NCBI RefSeq assembly: GCF_020253645.1
Contig: NZ_JADCBG010000028.1
Coordinates: forward strand, 25,280-89,279
Direction of reading: 5' to 3'
DNA: 64,000 bases
From: Phenylobacterium sp.
GTDB lineage: Bacteria; Pseudomonadota; Alphaproteobacteria; Caulobacterales; Caulobacteraceae
Shown here: positions 42,520 to 53,738 of the stretch, piece after piece
How positions within the stretch are numbered: the stretch's first letter is position 1
Layout of the letters: each line of letters opens with the position of its first letter
The notes under the pieces: generated by a model
Told to the model about the DNA's origin: nothing
The model's input: the letters and a program-made list of their open reading frames with translations, nothing else
Databases searched by the model: none
Translations under genes and position numbers: made by a program

Positions 42520-43605
42520 ATGACCGACCTGACCGTCCTTGGCGTCGAGACGAGCTGCGACGAGACCGCGGCGGCGGTGGTGCGCCTGTCCGTAGACGGG
42601 GCGGTGACCGTCCTGTCCTCCGTGGTCGGCCTGCAGACCGAGGCCCACGCCCCGTTTGGCGGGGTGGTGCCCGAGATCGCCGCCCGGGCCCACGTCGAGA
42701 CCATCGACTCGGTCGTCGCCGAGGCCATGGAGCGGGCGGGAACCGGCTGGGGGGAGCTGTCCGGGGTCGCCGCCACGGCGGGACCCGGGCTGATCGGCGG
42801 GGTGATGGTCGGCCTGTCCTTCGGCAAGGCCGTGGCCCTGGCCCGACACCTGCCCCTGGTGGCGGTGAACCATCTGGAGGGGCATGCGGTCTCCGCCCGT
42901 CTCACCGCGCGGATCGACTATCCCTTCCTTCTGCTCCTGGTCTCCGGGGGGCACTGCCAGCTCTTGTGGGTGGAAGGGGTCGGGGCCTGCGCGCGCCTGG
43001 GCTCGACCATCGACGACGCGGCGGGCGAGGCCTTCGACAAGATCGCCAAGTCCCTGGGCCTGCCCTATCCCGGCGGCCCGGCCCTGGAGCGGCTGGCGGC
43101 GTCTGGGGACCCCGGCGCCTTCGATCTTCCGCGGGCCCTCCTCGGCCGGCCGGGTTGCGACTTTTCCTTCTCTGGGCTCAAGACCGCCGCCGCGCGGCTG
43201 GCGGCGACCTGCGGCGAGGCTTCCCGGGCCGACCTCGCCGCCTCGGTCCAGGCGGCCATCGCGCGCCAGCTGGCCGAGCGGACGCGCCGGGCCATGATGG
43301 CCTGCGCCCCGGACCCGCCCCCCGGCGGACGGCGCTTCGTGGTCGCCGGCGGGGTGGCGGCCAACGGCGCCGTGCGCGCGGCCCTGCAGGACCTGGCCTC
43401 GGAACTGGGCTGGAGCTTCCACGCCCCGCCCCTGGCCTATTGCACGGACAACGCCGCCATGATCGCCCTGGCCGGCGCCGAGCGCCTGGCCCTGGGCCTG
43501 ACGGATTCCCTATCCGCGCCGGCCCGGCCGCGCTGGCCCCTCGATCCGGCGGCGGCGGCCGACCGTCCCACCCACCTTCCCGGCCGGAAGGGCGCCAAGG
43601 CATGA
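42520..43605 (+). CDS. tsaD: tRNA threonylcarbamoyladenosine transferase TsaD
   Basis: A 361-residue ASKHA-fold protein that transfers the threonylcarbamoyl group to A37 of ANN-decoding tRNAs, together with TsaB and TsaE. Signatures: [31 protein letters not shown] with metal ligand, [13 protein letters not shown] (the HxxxH site), and [13 protein letters not shown] near the end. The start codon directly precedes the conserved first strand. It overlaps gpsA by ATGA. Confidence 0.97.
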   Translation: MTDLTVLGVETSCDETAAAVVRLSVDGAVTVLSSVVGLQTEAHAPFGGVVPEIAARAHVETIDSVVAEAMERAGTGWGELSGVAATAGPGLIGGVMVGLSFGKAVALARHLPLVAVNHLEGHAVSARLTARIDYPFLLLLVSGGHCQLLWVEGVGACARLGSTIDDAAGEAFDKIAKSLGLPYPGGPALERLAASGDPGAFDLPRALLGRPGCDFSFSGLKTAAARLAATCGEASRADLAASVQAAIARQLAERTRRAMMACAPDPPPGGRRFVVAGGVAANGAVRAALQDLASELGWSFHAPPLAYCTDNAAMIALAGAERLALGLTDSLSAPARPRWPLDPAAAADRPTHLPGRKGAKA

Positions 43606-44603
43606 GCGAGACCTTCCGGACTGTCGGCGTGATCGGCGCTGGCGCCTGGGGCACGGCCCTGGCCCTGGTCTGCGCCCGGGCGGGACTGGAGACCACCCTC
43701 TACGCCCGGGAAGCCGAGGTGGCGGAGGACGTCAATGTCCGCAGGGAGAACCGGACCTTCCTGCCCGGCGTGCCCCTCGACCCCGGGGTCCGCGCCGTCG
43801 CCAGCCCCGGGGACCTGGCCGGCCGGGACCTCTACCTGAACGTCACCCCGGCCCAGCACCTCCGCTCGAGCCTGCGCGCCTTCGCCCCCGTCGTCACCGC
43901 CGGGACTCCCATGGTCCTGTGCGCCAAGGGCATCGAGCAGGGCTCCCTGAAGCTCATGACCGAGGTCCTGGCCGAGACCCTGCCGGACGCCCGGCCGGCC
44001 GTCCTGTCAGGCCCCTCCTTCGCCGCCGAGGTGGCCCGGGGCCTGCCCACCGCTGTGACCCTGGCCTGTCCCGACGAGGCCCTGGGAGCGGACCTCGCCC
44101 GGGCGGTGGCGGGTCCCGCCTTCCGCCCCTACGCCGCCACGGACATGGTGGGCGCCGAGGTCGGCGGGGCGGTCAAGAACGTCCTGGCCATCGCCTGCGG
44201 GGTATCCGAGGGGCGGGGCCTGGGGCGGTCGGCGCACGCGGCCCTGATCACCCGGGGTTTCGCCGAGCTGACCCGGATGGCCGTGGCCCTGGGCGGCCGC
44301 GCCGAGACCGTCGCCGGCCTGTGCGGCCTTGGGGACCTGGTCCTGACCTGCTCCTCGCCCCAGTCGCGCAACATGAGCGTCGGCCTCGCCCTGGGTCAGG
44401 GGAAGAGCCTCGACGCCGCCCTGTCGGGCAAGGTCTCGGTGGCCGAGGGGGTCGCCTCCGCCCCCGCCGTCCGCGACCTGGCCGCCCGAATCGGCGTCGA
44501 GGCGCCCATCTGCCAGGCCGTCGCCGCCATCCTCGCCGGCGAGGTCGGGGTCGAGGCCGCCATCACCGGCCTCCTCTCCCGCCCCCTCAAGTCTGAACGC
44601 TGA
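43602..44603 (+). CDS. gpsA: NAD(P)-dependent glycerol-3-phosphate dehydrogenase
   Basis: A 333-residue enzyme that reduces dihydroxyacetone phosphate to glycerol-3-phosphate for phospholipids. Cofactor motif [18 protein letters not shown]; conserved [36 protein letters not shown], the catalytic [21 protein letters not shown] and [16 protein letters not shown]. It is translationally coupled to tsaD and followed at 44624 by a YciI-like gene, probably in the same transcript. Confidence 0.97.
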   Translation: MSETFRTVGVIGAGAWGTALALVCARAGLETTLYAREAEVAEDVNVRRENRTFLPGVPLDPGVRAVASPGDLAGRDLYLNVTPAQHLRSSLRAFAPVVTAGTPMVLCAKGIEQGSLKLMTEVLAETLPDARPAVLSGPSFAAEVARGLPTAVTLACPDEALGADLARAVAGPAFRPYAATDMVGAEVGGAVKNVLAIACGVSEGRGLGRSAHAALITRGFAELTRMAVALGGRAETVAGLCGLGDLVLTCSSPQSRNMSVGLALGQGKSLDAALSGKVSVAEGVASAPAVRDLAARIGVEAPICQAVAAILAGEVGVEAAITGLLSRPLKSER

Positions 44604-44623
44604 ACCCTGAAAGGAGCCGCGCC

Positions 44624-44908
44624 ATGGGCCTCTACGTCCTGGTCTGCAATGACAAGCCGAACAGCCTGGAGCTCAGGCTGGCCAACCGCGAGGCCCACCT
44701 GGCCTACGCCCGGGGCTTCGCCGGCCGGCTGAAGGTGGCCGGCCCCCTGCTGGACGAGGCCGGGAACATGGCCGGCTCCCTCCTGATCCTGGAGGCCGAT
44801 AGCCTGGAGGACGCCAGGGCCTTCAACCTCGGCGATCCCTATCAGACGGCCGGCCTGTTCGCCTCGGTCCAGGTGACCGCCTTTAAGGCGAGCATCGGCG
44901 CCCTCTGA
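44624..44908 (+). CDS. YciI family protein
   Basis: A 94-residue ferredoxin-like-fold protein typical of YciI: YVLVCNDKPNSLELRLANRE, HLAYARGF, GPLLDEAGNMAGSLLILEA and DPYQTAGLFASVQV. The conserved His and Asp of the putative active site (in HLAYAR and the D of DPY) are there. The biochemical role is unknown. AAAGGAG precedes the ATG. The stop overlaps the start of the Rieske protein (TGATG). Confidence 0.92.
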   Translation: MGLYVLVCNDKPNSLELRLANREAHLAYARGFAGRLKVAGPLLDEAGNMAGSLLILEADSLEDARAFNLGDPYQTAGLFASVQVTAFKASIGAL

Positions 44909-45276
44909 TGCGTCGTCCGCAGGCGGACAATCCGGCGGCGCCGCCCCCGGGGACGCGGCTTTGCGCGGTGACCGACCTGGGCGACCCGGGCGCCCGTGGC
45001 TTCCGTTTCCGGGTTGGCGAGGCCCTCTTCGCCGGATTCCTGGTTCGCGAGGGGGGCGAAGTGCGGGGCTGGGTCGATTCCTGCCCGCACAATGGCTGGC
45101 CGCTGGCGGTGATGGACGACCTTTACCTGACCCGGACCGGCGACCGGATCCTCTGCGCGGCCCACGGCGCCGTCTTCCGCCTGGGGGACGGGGTCTGCAC
45201 CGCCGGCCCCTGCGCCGGAGAGGCGCTGACGCCCTGGCCCGTGACCGTGCGCGACGGAACCGTCGAGACAGCCTGA
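44908..45276 (+). CDS. Small Rieske [2Fe-2S] protein
   Basis: A 122-residue protein holding one Rieske domain. Cluster ligands are CPHNGWPL (about residues 60-67; Cys and His) and CAAHGAVF (about 85-92; Cys and His). The linker before them and the FRVGEALFAGFLVREGG strand are like ferredoxin components of dioxygenases or nitrite-reductase small subunits. No oxygenase is nearby, so it may serve as an electron carrier for an unlinked enzyme. Coupled to the YciI gene. Confidence 0.9.
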   Translation: MRRPQADNPAAPPPGTRLCAVTDLGDPGARGFRFRVGEALFAGFLVREGGEVRGWVDSCPHNGWPLAVMDDLYLTRTGDRILCAAHGAVFRLGDGVCTAGPCAGEALTPWPVTVRDGTVETA

Positions 45277-45293
45277 AGCCCCAGCCCGTAACC

Positions 45294-46046
45294 TCAGCCT
45301 GCGGGCGAGACCTCGGCGGCGAAAGCGGCGACTTCCTTCACGAGGCCCTCGGCGGCAAGCGTCACCAGCTCCCCGCCCTTCTCGGGCGTGGCCTGCGCCG
45401 GGTCAGAGCCCATCCGCCCGTCGGGATAGCGGGCGCGGAAATCCGCCGCCTCGCGGATCGGGCCGGTGGGGGCGATTTGCGGCGCGTAGCTGGCGGTCTT
45501 GATGGCGTCCGGATAGGCCCACTGGGTCACCGCGATCTCGGAGGGCGTGGCGTGGCTGCCGTGGCCGGTCGGGAACTGGCGGCCGGCCAGGGCGTTCACT
45601 CCCGGCAGGTCCCACCAGTTCCTGAGCTTCAGGGAAAAGCCCCGCGGTCGGCCCGCAAAGCTCGCTTCGGCGTAGAGCTCGGAGAAGGCCGCCTCTATGG
45701 TCGCGACGTTCCCGCCATGGCCGTTCAGGAAATAGATGCGCGTGAACCCATGGGCCGCCAGGCTGCGACACCAGTCGCCGATGGCGGCGATGAAGGTGGT
45801 CGGCCTCAGGGAGATGGTGCCGGGGAAGCCCAGGTGATGCTGGGCCATGCCGATGTTAAAGGTCGGTGCGACCAGGAGGTTGGCGCCCTTCTGGGCCTCA
45901 TGGGCGATGATCTCCGGGCAGAGCCAGTCCGTGCCGAGAAGACCGGTGGGGCCATGCTGCTCGTTGGAGCCGATGGGCACCACGATCGCCGTGGAACGCT
46001 TCAGCTGGGCCTCGATCTCGGGCCAGGTGGACAGGTGCAGCAGCAT
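45294..46046 (-). CDS. Creatininase family amidohydrolase
   Basis: A 250-residue protein of the creatininase/MftE/FAPy-deformylase family. Metal ligands are in IVVPIGSNEQHGPTGLLGTDW (Glu, His, Asp) and YFLNGHGGNVATIEAAF (His), with a late HGSHATPSEIAVTQW stretch. Members hydrolyse cyclic amides or formamides. No creatine genes are near, so the substrate is open. ATG 46046 is used; an in-frame start 18 codons earlier precedes the conserved region without support. It converges with the Rieske gene. Confidence 0.9.
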   Translation of the reverse strand: MLLHLSTWPEIEAQLKRSTAIVVPIGSNEQHGPTGLLGTDWLCPEIIAHEAQKGANLLVAPTFNIGMAQHHLGFPGTISLRPTTFIAAIGDWCRSLAAHGFTRIYFLNGHGGNVATIEAAFSELYAEASFAGRPRGFSLKLRNWWDLPGVNALAGRQFPTGHGSHATPSEIAVTQWAYPDAIKTASYAPQIAPTGPIREAADFRARYPDGRMGSDPAQATPEKGGELVTLAAEGLVKEVAAFAAEVSPAG

Positions 46047-46190
46047 GGGGATCTCCGGAAGGACGCCCCCTGAGGCTAGCGGCCCGGGCGGCGCGCGCAA
46101 GGCGGGGCTGAAATTCCGGCGCTCGCCGCTTCCCCCCGCCGCGCCGGCGCACTAGTAGCGTTCTGGCGAGGACCGCAAGGGAGGCATGGC

Positions 46191-48128
<1,938 letters not shown>

Positions 48129-48135
48129 GCCCGGC

Positions 48136-49134
48136 TTGGACGCCGCCCTTCCAGAGGCGCTCCGGGCGGCCATCCAGAGGCGCCTTGACGGGCGGGCGCC
48201 GGATGGTCTGGCCGGACGGGCGCAACGTCTGTCCGAGGGATACCGGGCGGGCCGGACCTCGTCGGTGCTGGTCAGGGAGGAGGCCGACGCCCTGGCCTAC
48301 GCCTTGACCCGGACGCCGGCGACCTACGCCGCGACCCTGAGGGCCCTGGCGGAGGTTCTGGCGCTACGGCCAGACTTTGCGCCGACCCGCCTCCTCGACG
48401 CCGGAGCCGGACCGGGCGGCGGCGGCTGGGCGGCTGTGGAAACCTGTCCCTCCCTGACGTCTGTCATCCGCCTGGACCATAGCGCCGCCTTCCTCGACCT
48501 GGCGGAAGACCTGGCCGCCGCCGGGCCCTCCCCGCTGGCCGGTGCGATTCGAGTCCGCGCAGACTTGGCGGCAACCGCACAGGAGTTTCCGGAGGCCGAC
48601 CTGGTCCTCGCCGCCTACGCGCTCACCGAGATCCCGGCCCGGGACCTGGACGCCGTTGTGAGCGGGCTCTGGCGGGCGACGCGGGACCTGCTGTTGATTG
48701 TCGAGCCCGGCTCGCCCGACGCCTGGCGGCGGGGCCTCGATATCCGTGCGGCGCTCATCAGGTCGGGCGCCCGACTGGTCGGGCCCTGCCCCCACGACTC
48801 GGCGTGTCCGCTGCGTGCGCCAGACTGGTGCCACTTCGCCCAGAGGCTTCCCCGGAGCCGCGCCCACCGCCGCGCCAAGGGCGGGACGGCGTCCTTCGAG
48901 GACGAAAAGTTCTTCTGGCTGGCCTTTGAGAGAGGACCGCCGGGTTCAGGCCGGAGGCCCGGGGCCCGGGTCATCGCCCCTCCGAAATCGGGGAAGTCGG
49001 GGGTCAGGCTGAAACTCTGCAGGTCCGACGGCGCAGCGGCGGACATCCTGGCGTCGCGACGGGACCGCGCAACCTTCAGCCTCGCCCGGCGGCTTGACTG
49101 GGGCGCCGGGTTCGACCCCCCGGAGCCTCAGTAG
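48136..49134 (+). CDS. Rsm22 family ribosome-associated methyltransferase
   Basis: A 332-residue protein related to mitochondrial Rsm22. The SAM-binding loop is LLDAGAGPGGGGWAAVE (about residues 86-102), then DLVLAAYALTEIPARD. The Cys cluster CPHDSACPLRAPDWCHF is the zinc or Fe-S site of the family. It is thought to act on or with the small ribosomal subunit. It starts at TTG 48136. The last seven bases overlap the convergent Pro-rich gene. It may share the acs transcript. Confidence 0.88.
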   Translation: MDAALPEALRAAIQRRLDGRAPDGLAGRAQRLSEGYRAGRTSSVLVREEADALAYALTRTPATYAATLRALAEVLALRPDFAPTRLLDAGAGPGGGGWAAVETCPSLTSVIRLDHSAAFLDLAEDLAAAGPSPLAGAIRVRADLAATAQEFPEADLVLAAYALTEIPARDLDAVVSGLWRATRDLLLIVEPGSPDAWRRGLDIRAALIRSGARLVGPCPHDSACPLRAPDWCHFAQRLPRSRAHRRAKGGTASFEDEKFFWLAFERGPPGSGRRPGARVIAPPKSGKSGVRLKLCRSDGAAADILASRRDRATFSLARRLDWGAGFDPPEPQ

Positions 49135-49493
49135 GGCGGGGGCTGGGTGGTCGCCGCATCCGCGCCCTCGATGAGGTCTCCGACCGCATCCTGGCTCGCC
49201 GGCGGACGGGCGGGCGAGGCCGGGGCTTCTTCAGGAGCCGGGGGTCTTTCCGGAGGCGGCGGCGCCTCGGGCTCAGGGTCGGGCTCGGGGATGGGCGGGG
49301 GCGGAAGATCCGTGGGAAGCGGCGTCACCTCGGGCGCCGTGACCGCCGGCGCAGTGGTGGCGGCGACGGGCGCCTCGCCGGGGAGGTAGGCGACATCCCG
49401 GGCTCCCAGAACACCGGAGATGAAGCCGGCCAGGGCCATCAGGACGATCACGACAGCGGCGATCTTCCTGAGATTTCGGGGCATGGACCACAT
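49128..49493 (-). CDS. Single-pass membrane protein with Pro-rich tail
   Basis: A 121-residue protein of unknown function. One membrane helix (about 10-29, IAAVVIVLMALAGFISGVLG) follows a short basic start, and the rest is a low-complexity periplasmic-type tail with repeated PPP, PEP and EAP units. ATG 49493 has AAAAGGG nearby; ATG 49484 is also possible. The tail resembles spacers that reach across the periplasm, as in TonB, but no TonB C-terminal domain is present. Confidence 0.65.
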   Translation of the reverse strand: MWSMPRNLRKIAAVVIVLMALAGFISGVLGARDVAYLPGEAPVAATTAPAVTAPEVTPLPTDLPPPPIPEPDPEPEAPPPPERPPAPEEAPASPARPPASQDAVGDLIEGADAATTQPPPY

Positions 49494-49657
49494 GTCCCTT
49501 TTCCTAGAGCCTGATCCCTCCTGTGGGAACCCTCTGAAGTCAGCTGGAGGGCGCCAGGCCCTCGGGTCGGGCGTGATTGCCGGCGACCTGCCGAAGTAAA
49601 CGCCTCTTAACCCTCTTTCAGTAAAGATCGACCCCCGGTTCGGAGAGGCGGTGCGTC

Positions 49658-52015
49658 ATGGCGCGGGCGGCGCGGAAGAAGGGTTTGGAGAGAGGCCTCG
49701 AGATCGCGGGCGGGGTCTGGGCGCATCCCCTCTCGGCCCGCGCCCGGGGTGCGCTGGCGGCCGGAGCCGGCGTCTGGGTGGCGGTCGCCCTGGCGACCTG
49801 GAACGTCGGCGACACCAGCTTCAACGCCTCCGCCTCGGGGGCTCCCGGAAATCTGCTGGGAGGACCCGGCGCGGTCCTGGCGGACCTCGTCCTCCAGACC
49901 CTCGGCGTCGCGGGCGCCGGCGCCGCCCTCCTGCTCCTGGTCCTCGGTCTCTCCCGGCTGGCCGGCCCGCATCCCGAGGCGGGGCGAGGGACTCTCCGCC
50001 TGCGCGCGGTCTGCGGCGGGGCGGCCCTGGTCGGCCTCTCCGCCCTGCTGGCCTGGTTTCCCGCCCCGGCCGGCTGGCCCCTCGCAAGAGGGCTCGGAGG
50101 GCTGACGGGCGAGGGGCTGATCGGACTCGGCGGGGCCGCCCTGGCGGAGTTCGGCCTCCCCTTCGGACGCGGCCTGACCGCCTCGGGCCTGGGCGCGCTC
50201 GGGACCTGGGGGCTGATCTACGCCCTTGGTCTGCCGCGACTGGACCTGGCCGGTCTCGTCACGGCGCTGGCGGCGAGGCTTCGGGGCCCGGGCCTCGCCG
50301 GCGCCGTACGCTCTCCCTTTCTCACCGAGGCGGAGGCCGCGGCGTCCGCGGGGCCGTCCAGGGCGCGCAAGCCCAGCGTCGTCCCGGGGGCGGCCCCGGA
50401 AGGCGCGCCTCCCGAGCCCGAAGCCACGGCGGCGCCCGCGATCCGCCCCCCCAAGGGCGCCCGCGATTCCCGGCGCGAATCCCGCGAGGCGCAGGGCGTT
50501 CTCGACTTCGCCCGGGGGGAGGGGTTCGCCCTTCCCGAACTGTCCATGCTCGCCCGCTCCGGCCCGAGGGCGGCGCAGTTCGACGAGGCTGCGCTGAGAC
50601 AGAACGCCCAGCTTCTCGAGGGCGTGCTGGCGGAGTTCGGGGTGCGCGGCCAGATCGACCAGATCCGCCCCGGGCCGGTGGTGACGCTCTACGAGCTGGT
50701 TCCGGCGCCGGGTGTGAAGTCCGCCCGCGTGGTGGCCCTGTCCGACGACATCGCACGCTCCATGTCCGTGGCCGCCTGCCGCGTGGCGGTCGTCCCCGGG
50801 CGGAACGCCATCGGCATCGAGCTGCCCAACGCCCGGCGGGAGACCGTCTATCTTCGCGACCTCCTCTCCAGCCCGGAGTATGAGAAGACCGGCCACGCCC
50901 TGCCCATGGCCCTGGGGGAGAATATCGGCGGCGAGCCCTACATCGCCGACCTGGCGAAGATGCCGCACCTGCTGATCGCGGGCACCACCGGCTCGGGCAA
51001 GTCGGTGGGGGTCAACGCCATGATCCTTTCCATTCTCTACCGCCTGCCGCCGGAGGCCTGCCGGTTCATCATGATCGATCCCAAGATGCTGGAGCTCAGC
51101 GTCTACGACGGAATCCCCCACCTTCTCGCTCCGGTGGTCACGGACCCGAAGAAGGCCATCGTCGCCCTCAAGTGGACCGTGCGGGAGATGGAGGACCGCT
51201 ACCGCCTGATGTCGAAGATCGGCGTCCGGAACGTGGCCTCGTACAATGAACGCGCCCAGGAGGCGGCCGCCCGGGGCGAGCACTTCGAGCGGACCGTGCA
51301 GACCGGGTTCGATGACCAGGGCCGGCCGGTCTATGAAAGCGAGCGGATCGACCCCCGGCCCATGCCCTACCTGGTGGTGGTGATCGACGAGGTCGCCGAC
51401 CTGATGATGGTGGCGGGCAAGGACGTGGAAGGGGCCGTCCAGCGCCTCGCGCAGATGGCGCGGGCGGCGGGAATCCACCTGGTCATGGCCACCCAGAGGC
51501 CCTCCGTGGACGTCATCACGGGCACCATCAAGGCCAACTTCCCGACCCGGATCTCCTTCCAGGTCACTTCGCGCATCGACTCGCGCACCATCCTCGGAGA
51601 GCAGGGCGCCGAGCAGCTGCTGGGCCAGGGCGACATGCTCTACATGGCCGGCGGCGGGCGCATCACGCGCCTGCACGGACCCTTTGTCTCTGACGGCGAG
51701 GTCGAGGCGGTGGCGCGCTTCCTGCGCGACCAGGGCCAGCCCCAGTATCTGGAGGAGGTGACCGCCGGGGGCGACGACGAGGACGGCGAGGGCGACTTCG
51801 GCGGCGGCGAAGGCGGCTCGGGCGATGATCTCTACGACCGCGCCGTGGCGGTGGTGACGCGCGACGGGAAGGCCTCGACCTCCTATGTCCAGCGGCGGCT
51901 CCAGATCGGCTACAATCGCGCCGCCTCCCTCATCGAACGCATGGAGAGGGAAGGGGTGGTCAGCCCCGCCAACCACGCCGGGAAACGTGAAATCCTGGCG
52001 CCGCCGCCGCCCTGA
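49658..52015 (+). CDS. ftsK: DNA translocase FtsK
   Basis: A 785-residue DNA pump at the division septum. Four hydrophobic segments fill about 30-190, then a short linker, the alpha-beta motor with Walker A LIAGTTGSGKSVGVNAMIL and Walker B LVVVIDEVADLMM, the HLVMATQRPSVDVITG motif, and a C-terminal gamma winged helix (DLYDRAVAVVTRDGKASTSY onward) that reads KOPS-type DNA signals. The linker is short, as in other Caulobacterales. It clears the terminus region and activates XerCD at dif. An upstream AT-rich gap of about 160 bases should hold its promoter. Confidence 0.96.
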   Translation: MARAARKKGLERGLEIAGGVWAHPLSARARGALAAGAGVWVAVALATWNVGDTSFNASASGAPGNLLGGPGAVLADLVLQTLGVAGAGAALLLLVLGLSRLAGPHPEAGRGTLRLRAVCGGAALVGLSALLAWFPAPAGWPLARGLGGLTGEGLIGLGGAALAEFGLPFGRGLTASGLGALGTWGLIYALGLPRLDLAGLVTALAARLRGPGLAGAVRSPFLTEAEAAASAGPSRARKPSVVPGAAPEGAPPEPEATAAPAIRPPKGARDSRRESREAQGVLDFARGEGFALPELSMLARSGPRAAQFDEAALRQNAQLLEGVLAEFGVRGQIDQIRPGPVVTLYELVPAPGVKSARVVALSDDIARSMSVAACRVAVVPGRNAIGIELPNARRETVYLRDLLSSPEYEKTGHALPMALGENIGGEPYIADLAKMPHLLIAGTTGSGKSVGVNAMILSILYRLPPEACRFIMIDPKMLELSVYDGIPHLLAPVVTDPKKAIVALKWTVREMEDRYRLMSKIGVRNVASYNERAQEAAARGEHFERTVQTGFDDQGRPVYESERIDPRPMPYLVVVIDEVADLMMVAGKDVEGAVQRLAQMARAAGIHLVMATQRPSVDVITGTIKANFPTRISFQVTSRIDSRTILGEQGAEQLLGQGDMLYMAGGGRITRLHGPFVSDGEVEAVARFLRDQGQPQYLEEVTAGGDDEDGEGDFGGGEGGSGDDLYDRAVAVVTRDGKASTSYVQRRLQIGYNRAASLIERMEREGVVSPANHAGKREILAPPPP

Positions 52016-52100
52016 CGCACCCTTGCGGCGGACCATCACCCGCCGTCCGGGCATTGACCGGCGGCGTCCGCGGGACCATTTCGGCTGCCGGAGGTTCTCC

Positions 52101-52730
52101 ATGCTGACGCGTCGCACCGCCCTGGCGGGCCTGAGCCTCGCCTCCCTTCCCGCAGCGGCGACCGCCGCGCCGCTCGGCGCCGAGGAGCGGCGTCTCGCCG
52201 CCAGCGCGGCGGCCTGGCTTGAGGGCCTCGCGGAGGCCCGGGGCGGCTTCGTCCAGACCGACCCGAGGGGGCGAACGAGCCGCGGGGAGGTGTTTCTCCG
52301 GCGGCCCGGGCGGGCGCGCTTCGCCTATGATCCGCCGTCCTCCCTGCTCGTCGTGGCCGACGGCGCCCACGTCTCGGTGGCGGACCCGCGCCTCAAGACC
52401 TTCGAGCGCTATCCCCTCGCCGCCACCCCCCTGTCCCTGTTCCTGTCCCGGCGCATCCGGCTGGACGGCGACGCCCGCGTGACCGAGGTGCGCCGGACCC
52501 GCGGCGGTTTCGAAATCACGGCCCAGGATGTCCGCCGTCCCAAGGACGGTCGGATTGTTCTGGCCTTTTCGGAGGCCCCCTTCAGTCTGGCGGGCTGGAC
52601 GGTCACCGACGCCCAGGGTCGGTCCACACGGGTTGACCTCGAAGACTTCCGGCCGGTGACCGGGCTCCCCGCCAGCCTCTTTGTCCTCAAGGACCCTCGC
52701 CCGCCAGCGCTCGGGCGGGGCAAGCTGTAG
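52101..52730 (+). CDS. lolA: Outer-membrane lipoprotein carrier LolA
   Basis: A 209-residue periplasmic chaperone that takes lipoproteins from LolCDE to the outer membrane. Signal TRRTALAGLSLASLPAAATA (Tat-like RR) then an unclosed barrel with GGFVQTDPRGRTSRGEVFLRRPGRARFAYD and LVVADGAHVSVADPRLKTFERYPL. The late DLEDFRPVTGLPASLF strand is also typical. GGAGG lies upstream of the ATG. It follows ftsK by 85 bases on the same strand, a linkage seen in related genomes. Confidence 0.9.
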   Translation: MLTRRTALAGLSLASLPAAATAAPLGAEERRLAASAAAWLEGLAEARGGFVQTDPRGRTSRGEVFLRRPGRARFAYDPPSSLLVVADGAHVSVADPRLKTFERYPLAATPLSLFLSRRIRLDGDARVTEVRRTRGGFEITAQDVRRPKDGRIVLAFSEAPFSLAGWTVTDAQGRSTRVDLEDFRPVTGLPASLFVLKDPRPPALGRGKL

Positions 52731-52774
52731 TGAATTTGTCACTTTCAAGTTTAAATGCGCCTTGACTTGACAAT

Positions 52775-52911
52775 TGGTGGGATTGTTGCGCCACTGCAAC
52801 GCAGAGGTCCGGCCGCGTCGGACCTGCTGGCGTCGGCATTCATCCCCTTCCGACGATGGCGAGAAAGCGTAAACTCCGCCCGGACGGCTCGCGCCTCCGG
52901 GCGTTCTTTTT
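52775..52911 (+). ncRNA. Candidate structured small RNA or attenuator leader
   Basis: Between lolA and xthA lies an AT-rich stretch with a TTGACA (52767-52772) and no clear -10. Three hairpins follow: AGGTCCG/CGGACCT (52805-52825), CGTCGG/CCGACG (52831-52855) with CATCCCCTT in its loop, and a terminator with T tract (52877-52911). The series could be a small RNA of about 140 nt, the lolA 3' region, or an attenuator of xthA. The ends are guesses. Confidence 0.35.
52877..52911 (+). terminator. Intrinsic terminator just before xthA
   Basis: A perfect 8-bp stem CGCCCGGA/TCCGGGCG with an 11-base loop is followed by TTCTTTTT. It ends rightward transcription only 24 bases before the xthA start codon. 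Whatever is transcribed upstream (lolA or a small RNA) should stop here. Confidence 0.85.
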
Positions 52912-52934
52912 GCGGGCCCGCCCAAGGATCCCCC

Positions 52935-53738
52935 ATGCACCTGAGACTGGCTACCTGGAACATCAACTCCGTGCGCCTGAGGGCCGGCCAGGTGGCGCGC
53001 TTCCTCGCCGAGCGGTCCCCGGATGTTCTCTGCCTCCAGGAGATCAAGTGCCGGGACGGCGAGTTCCCGCGCGCCGAGTTCGAGGCCGCAGGCTACCCGC
53101 ACATGCGCATCGCCGGGCAGAAGGGATCGCACGGGGTGGCCATCCTCTCCCGCCTTCCCCTGGAGGATGCGCCGAGCCTGGACCTCTGCCGGGAGGGGCA
53201 CGCCCGGTCCGTGGGCGCGCGGGTCCTGGGCGTCGAGGTGCAGAACTTCTACATCCCGGCGGGAGGCGACATCCCGGACCCGGAAGCGAACCCCAAATTC
53301 GCCCACAAACTCGACTTCCTCGCCCGCCTGACCGCCGAAGCCCGGCGACGAGACCCGGCGGCGCCCCTGGTCATCACAGGCGACCTCAATGTTGCGCCAG
53401 GCGAGTTCGACGTCTGGAGTCACCGCCAGATGCTCCGGGTGGTCAGCCACACGCCGGTGGAGATCGAGGCCATGGCCGCCCTTCGCGAGGCTGGAGATTT
53501 CACCGACCTGGTGCGGGCCGCGACGCCCGAGCCGCAGAAGCTCTTCTCCTGGTGGAGCTATCGGGCCGCCGACTTCCGGACGTCGAACCGGGGCCTGCGG
53601 CTGGACCATATCTGGATCTCGCCAGGCCTGAAGCCGGCCGCCCTCTCCGGCGGCGCCCGGGCCCGGGTGCATGACGACGTCCGCGCCTGGGAGCGGCCCA
53701 GCGACCACGCCCCGGTCAGCGCGGACTTCAGCCTCTAG
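52935..53738 (+). CDS. xthA: Exodeoxyribonuclease III
   Basis: A 267-residue AP endonuclease/3' exonuclease. RLATWNINSVRLRAGQV (catalytic Asn), DVLCLQEIKCRDGEFP (Glu), VITGDLNVAPGEFDVW (Asp-x-Asn), and the C-terminal LDHIWISPGL and SDHAPVSADF (His) are all conserved. It removes 3' blocks and nicks abasic sites in base-excision repair. Its stop shares a CTAG palindrome with the stop of the convergent response-regulator gene. An intrinsic terminator lies directly before it, so its promoter must be very close or the terminator leaky. Confidence 0.96.
   Translation: MHLRLATWNINSVRLRAGQVARFLAERSPDVLCLQEIKCRDGEFPRAEFEAAGYPHMRIAGQKGSHGVAILSRLPLEDAPSLDLCREGHARSVGARVLGVEVQNFYIPAGGDIPDPEANPKFAHKLDFLARLTAEARRRDPAAPLVITGDLNVAPGEFDVWSHRQMLRVVSHTPVEIEAMAALREAGDFTDLVRAATPEPQKLFSWWSYRAADFRTSNRGLRLDHIWISPGLKPAALSGGARARVHDDVRAWERPSDHAPVSADFSL

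Noticed and set aside
49600-49620. CtrA-type TTAA motif before ftsK
   Set aside because: Only one half-site is present; the second TTAA at the right spacing is missing.
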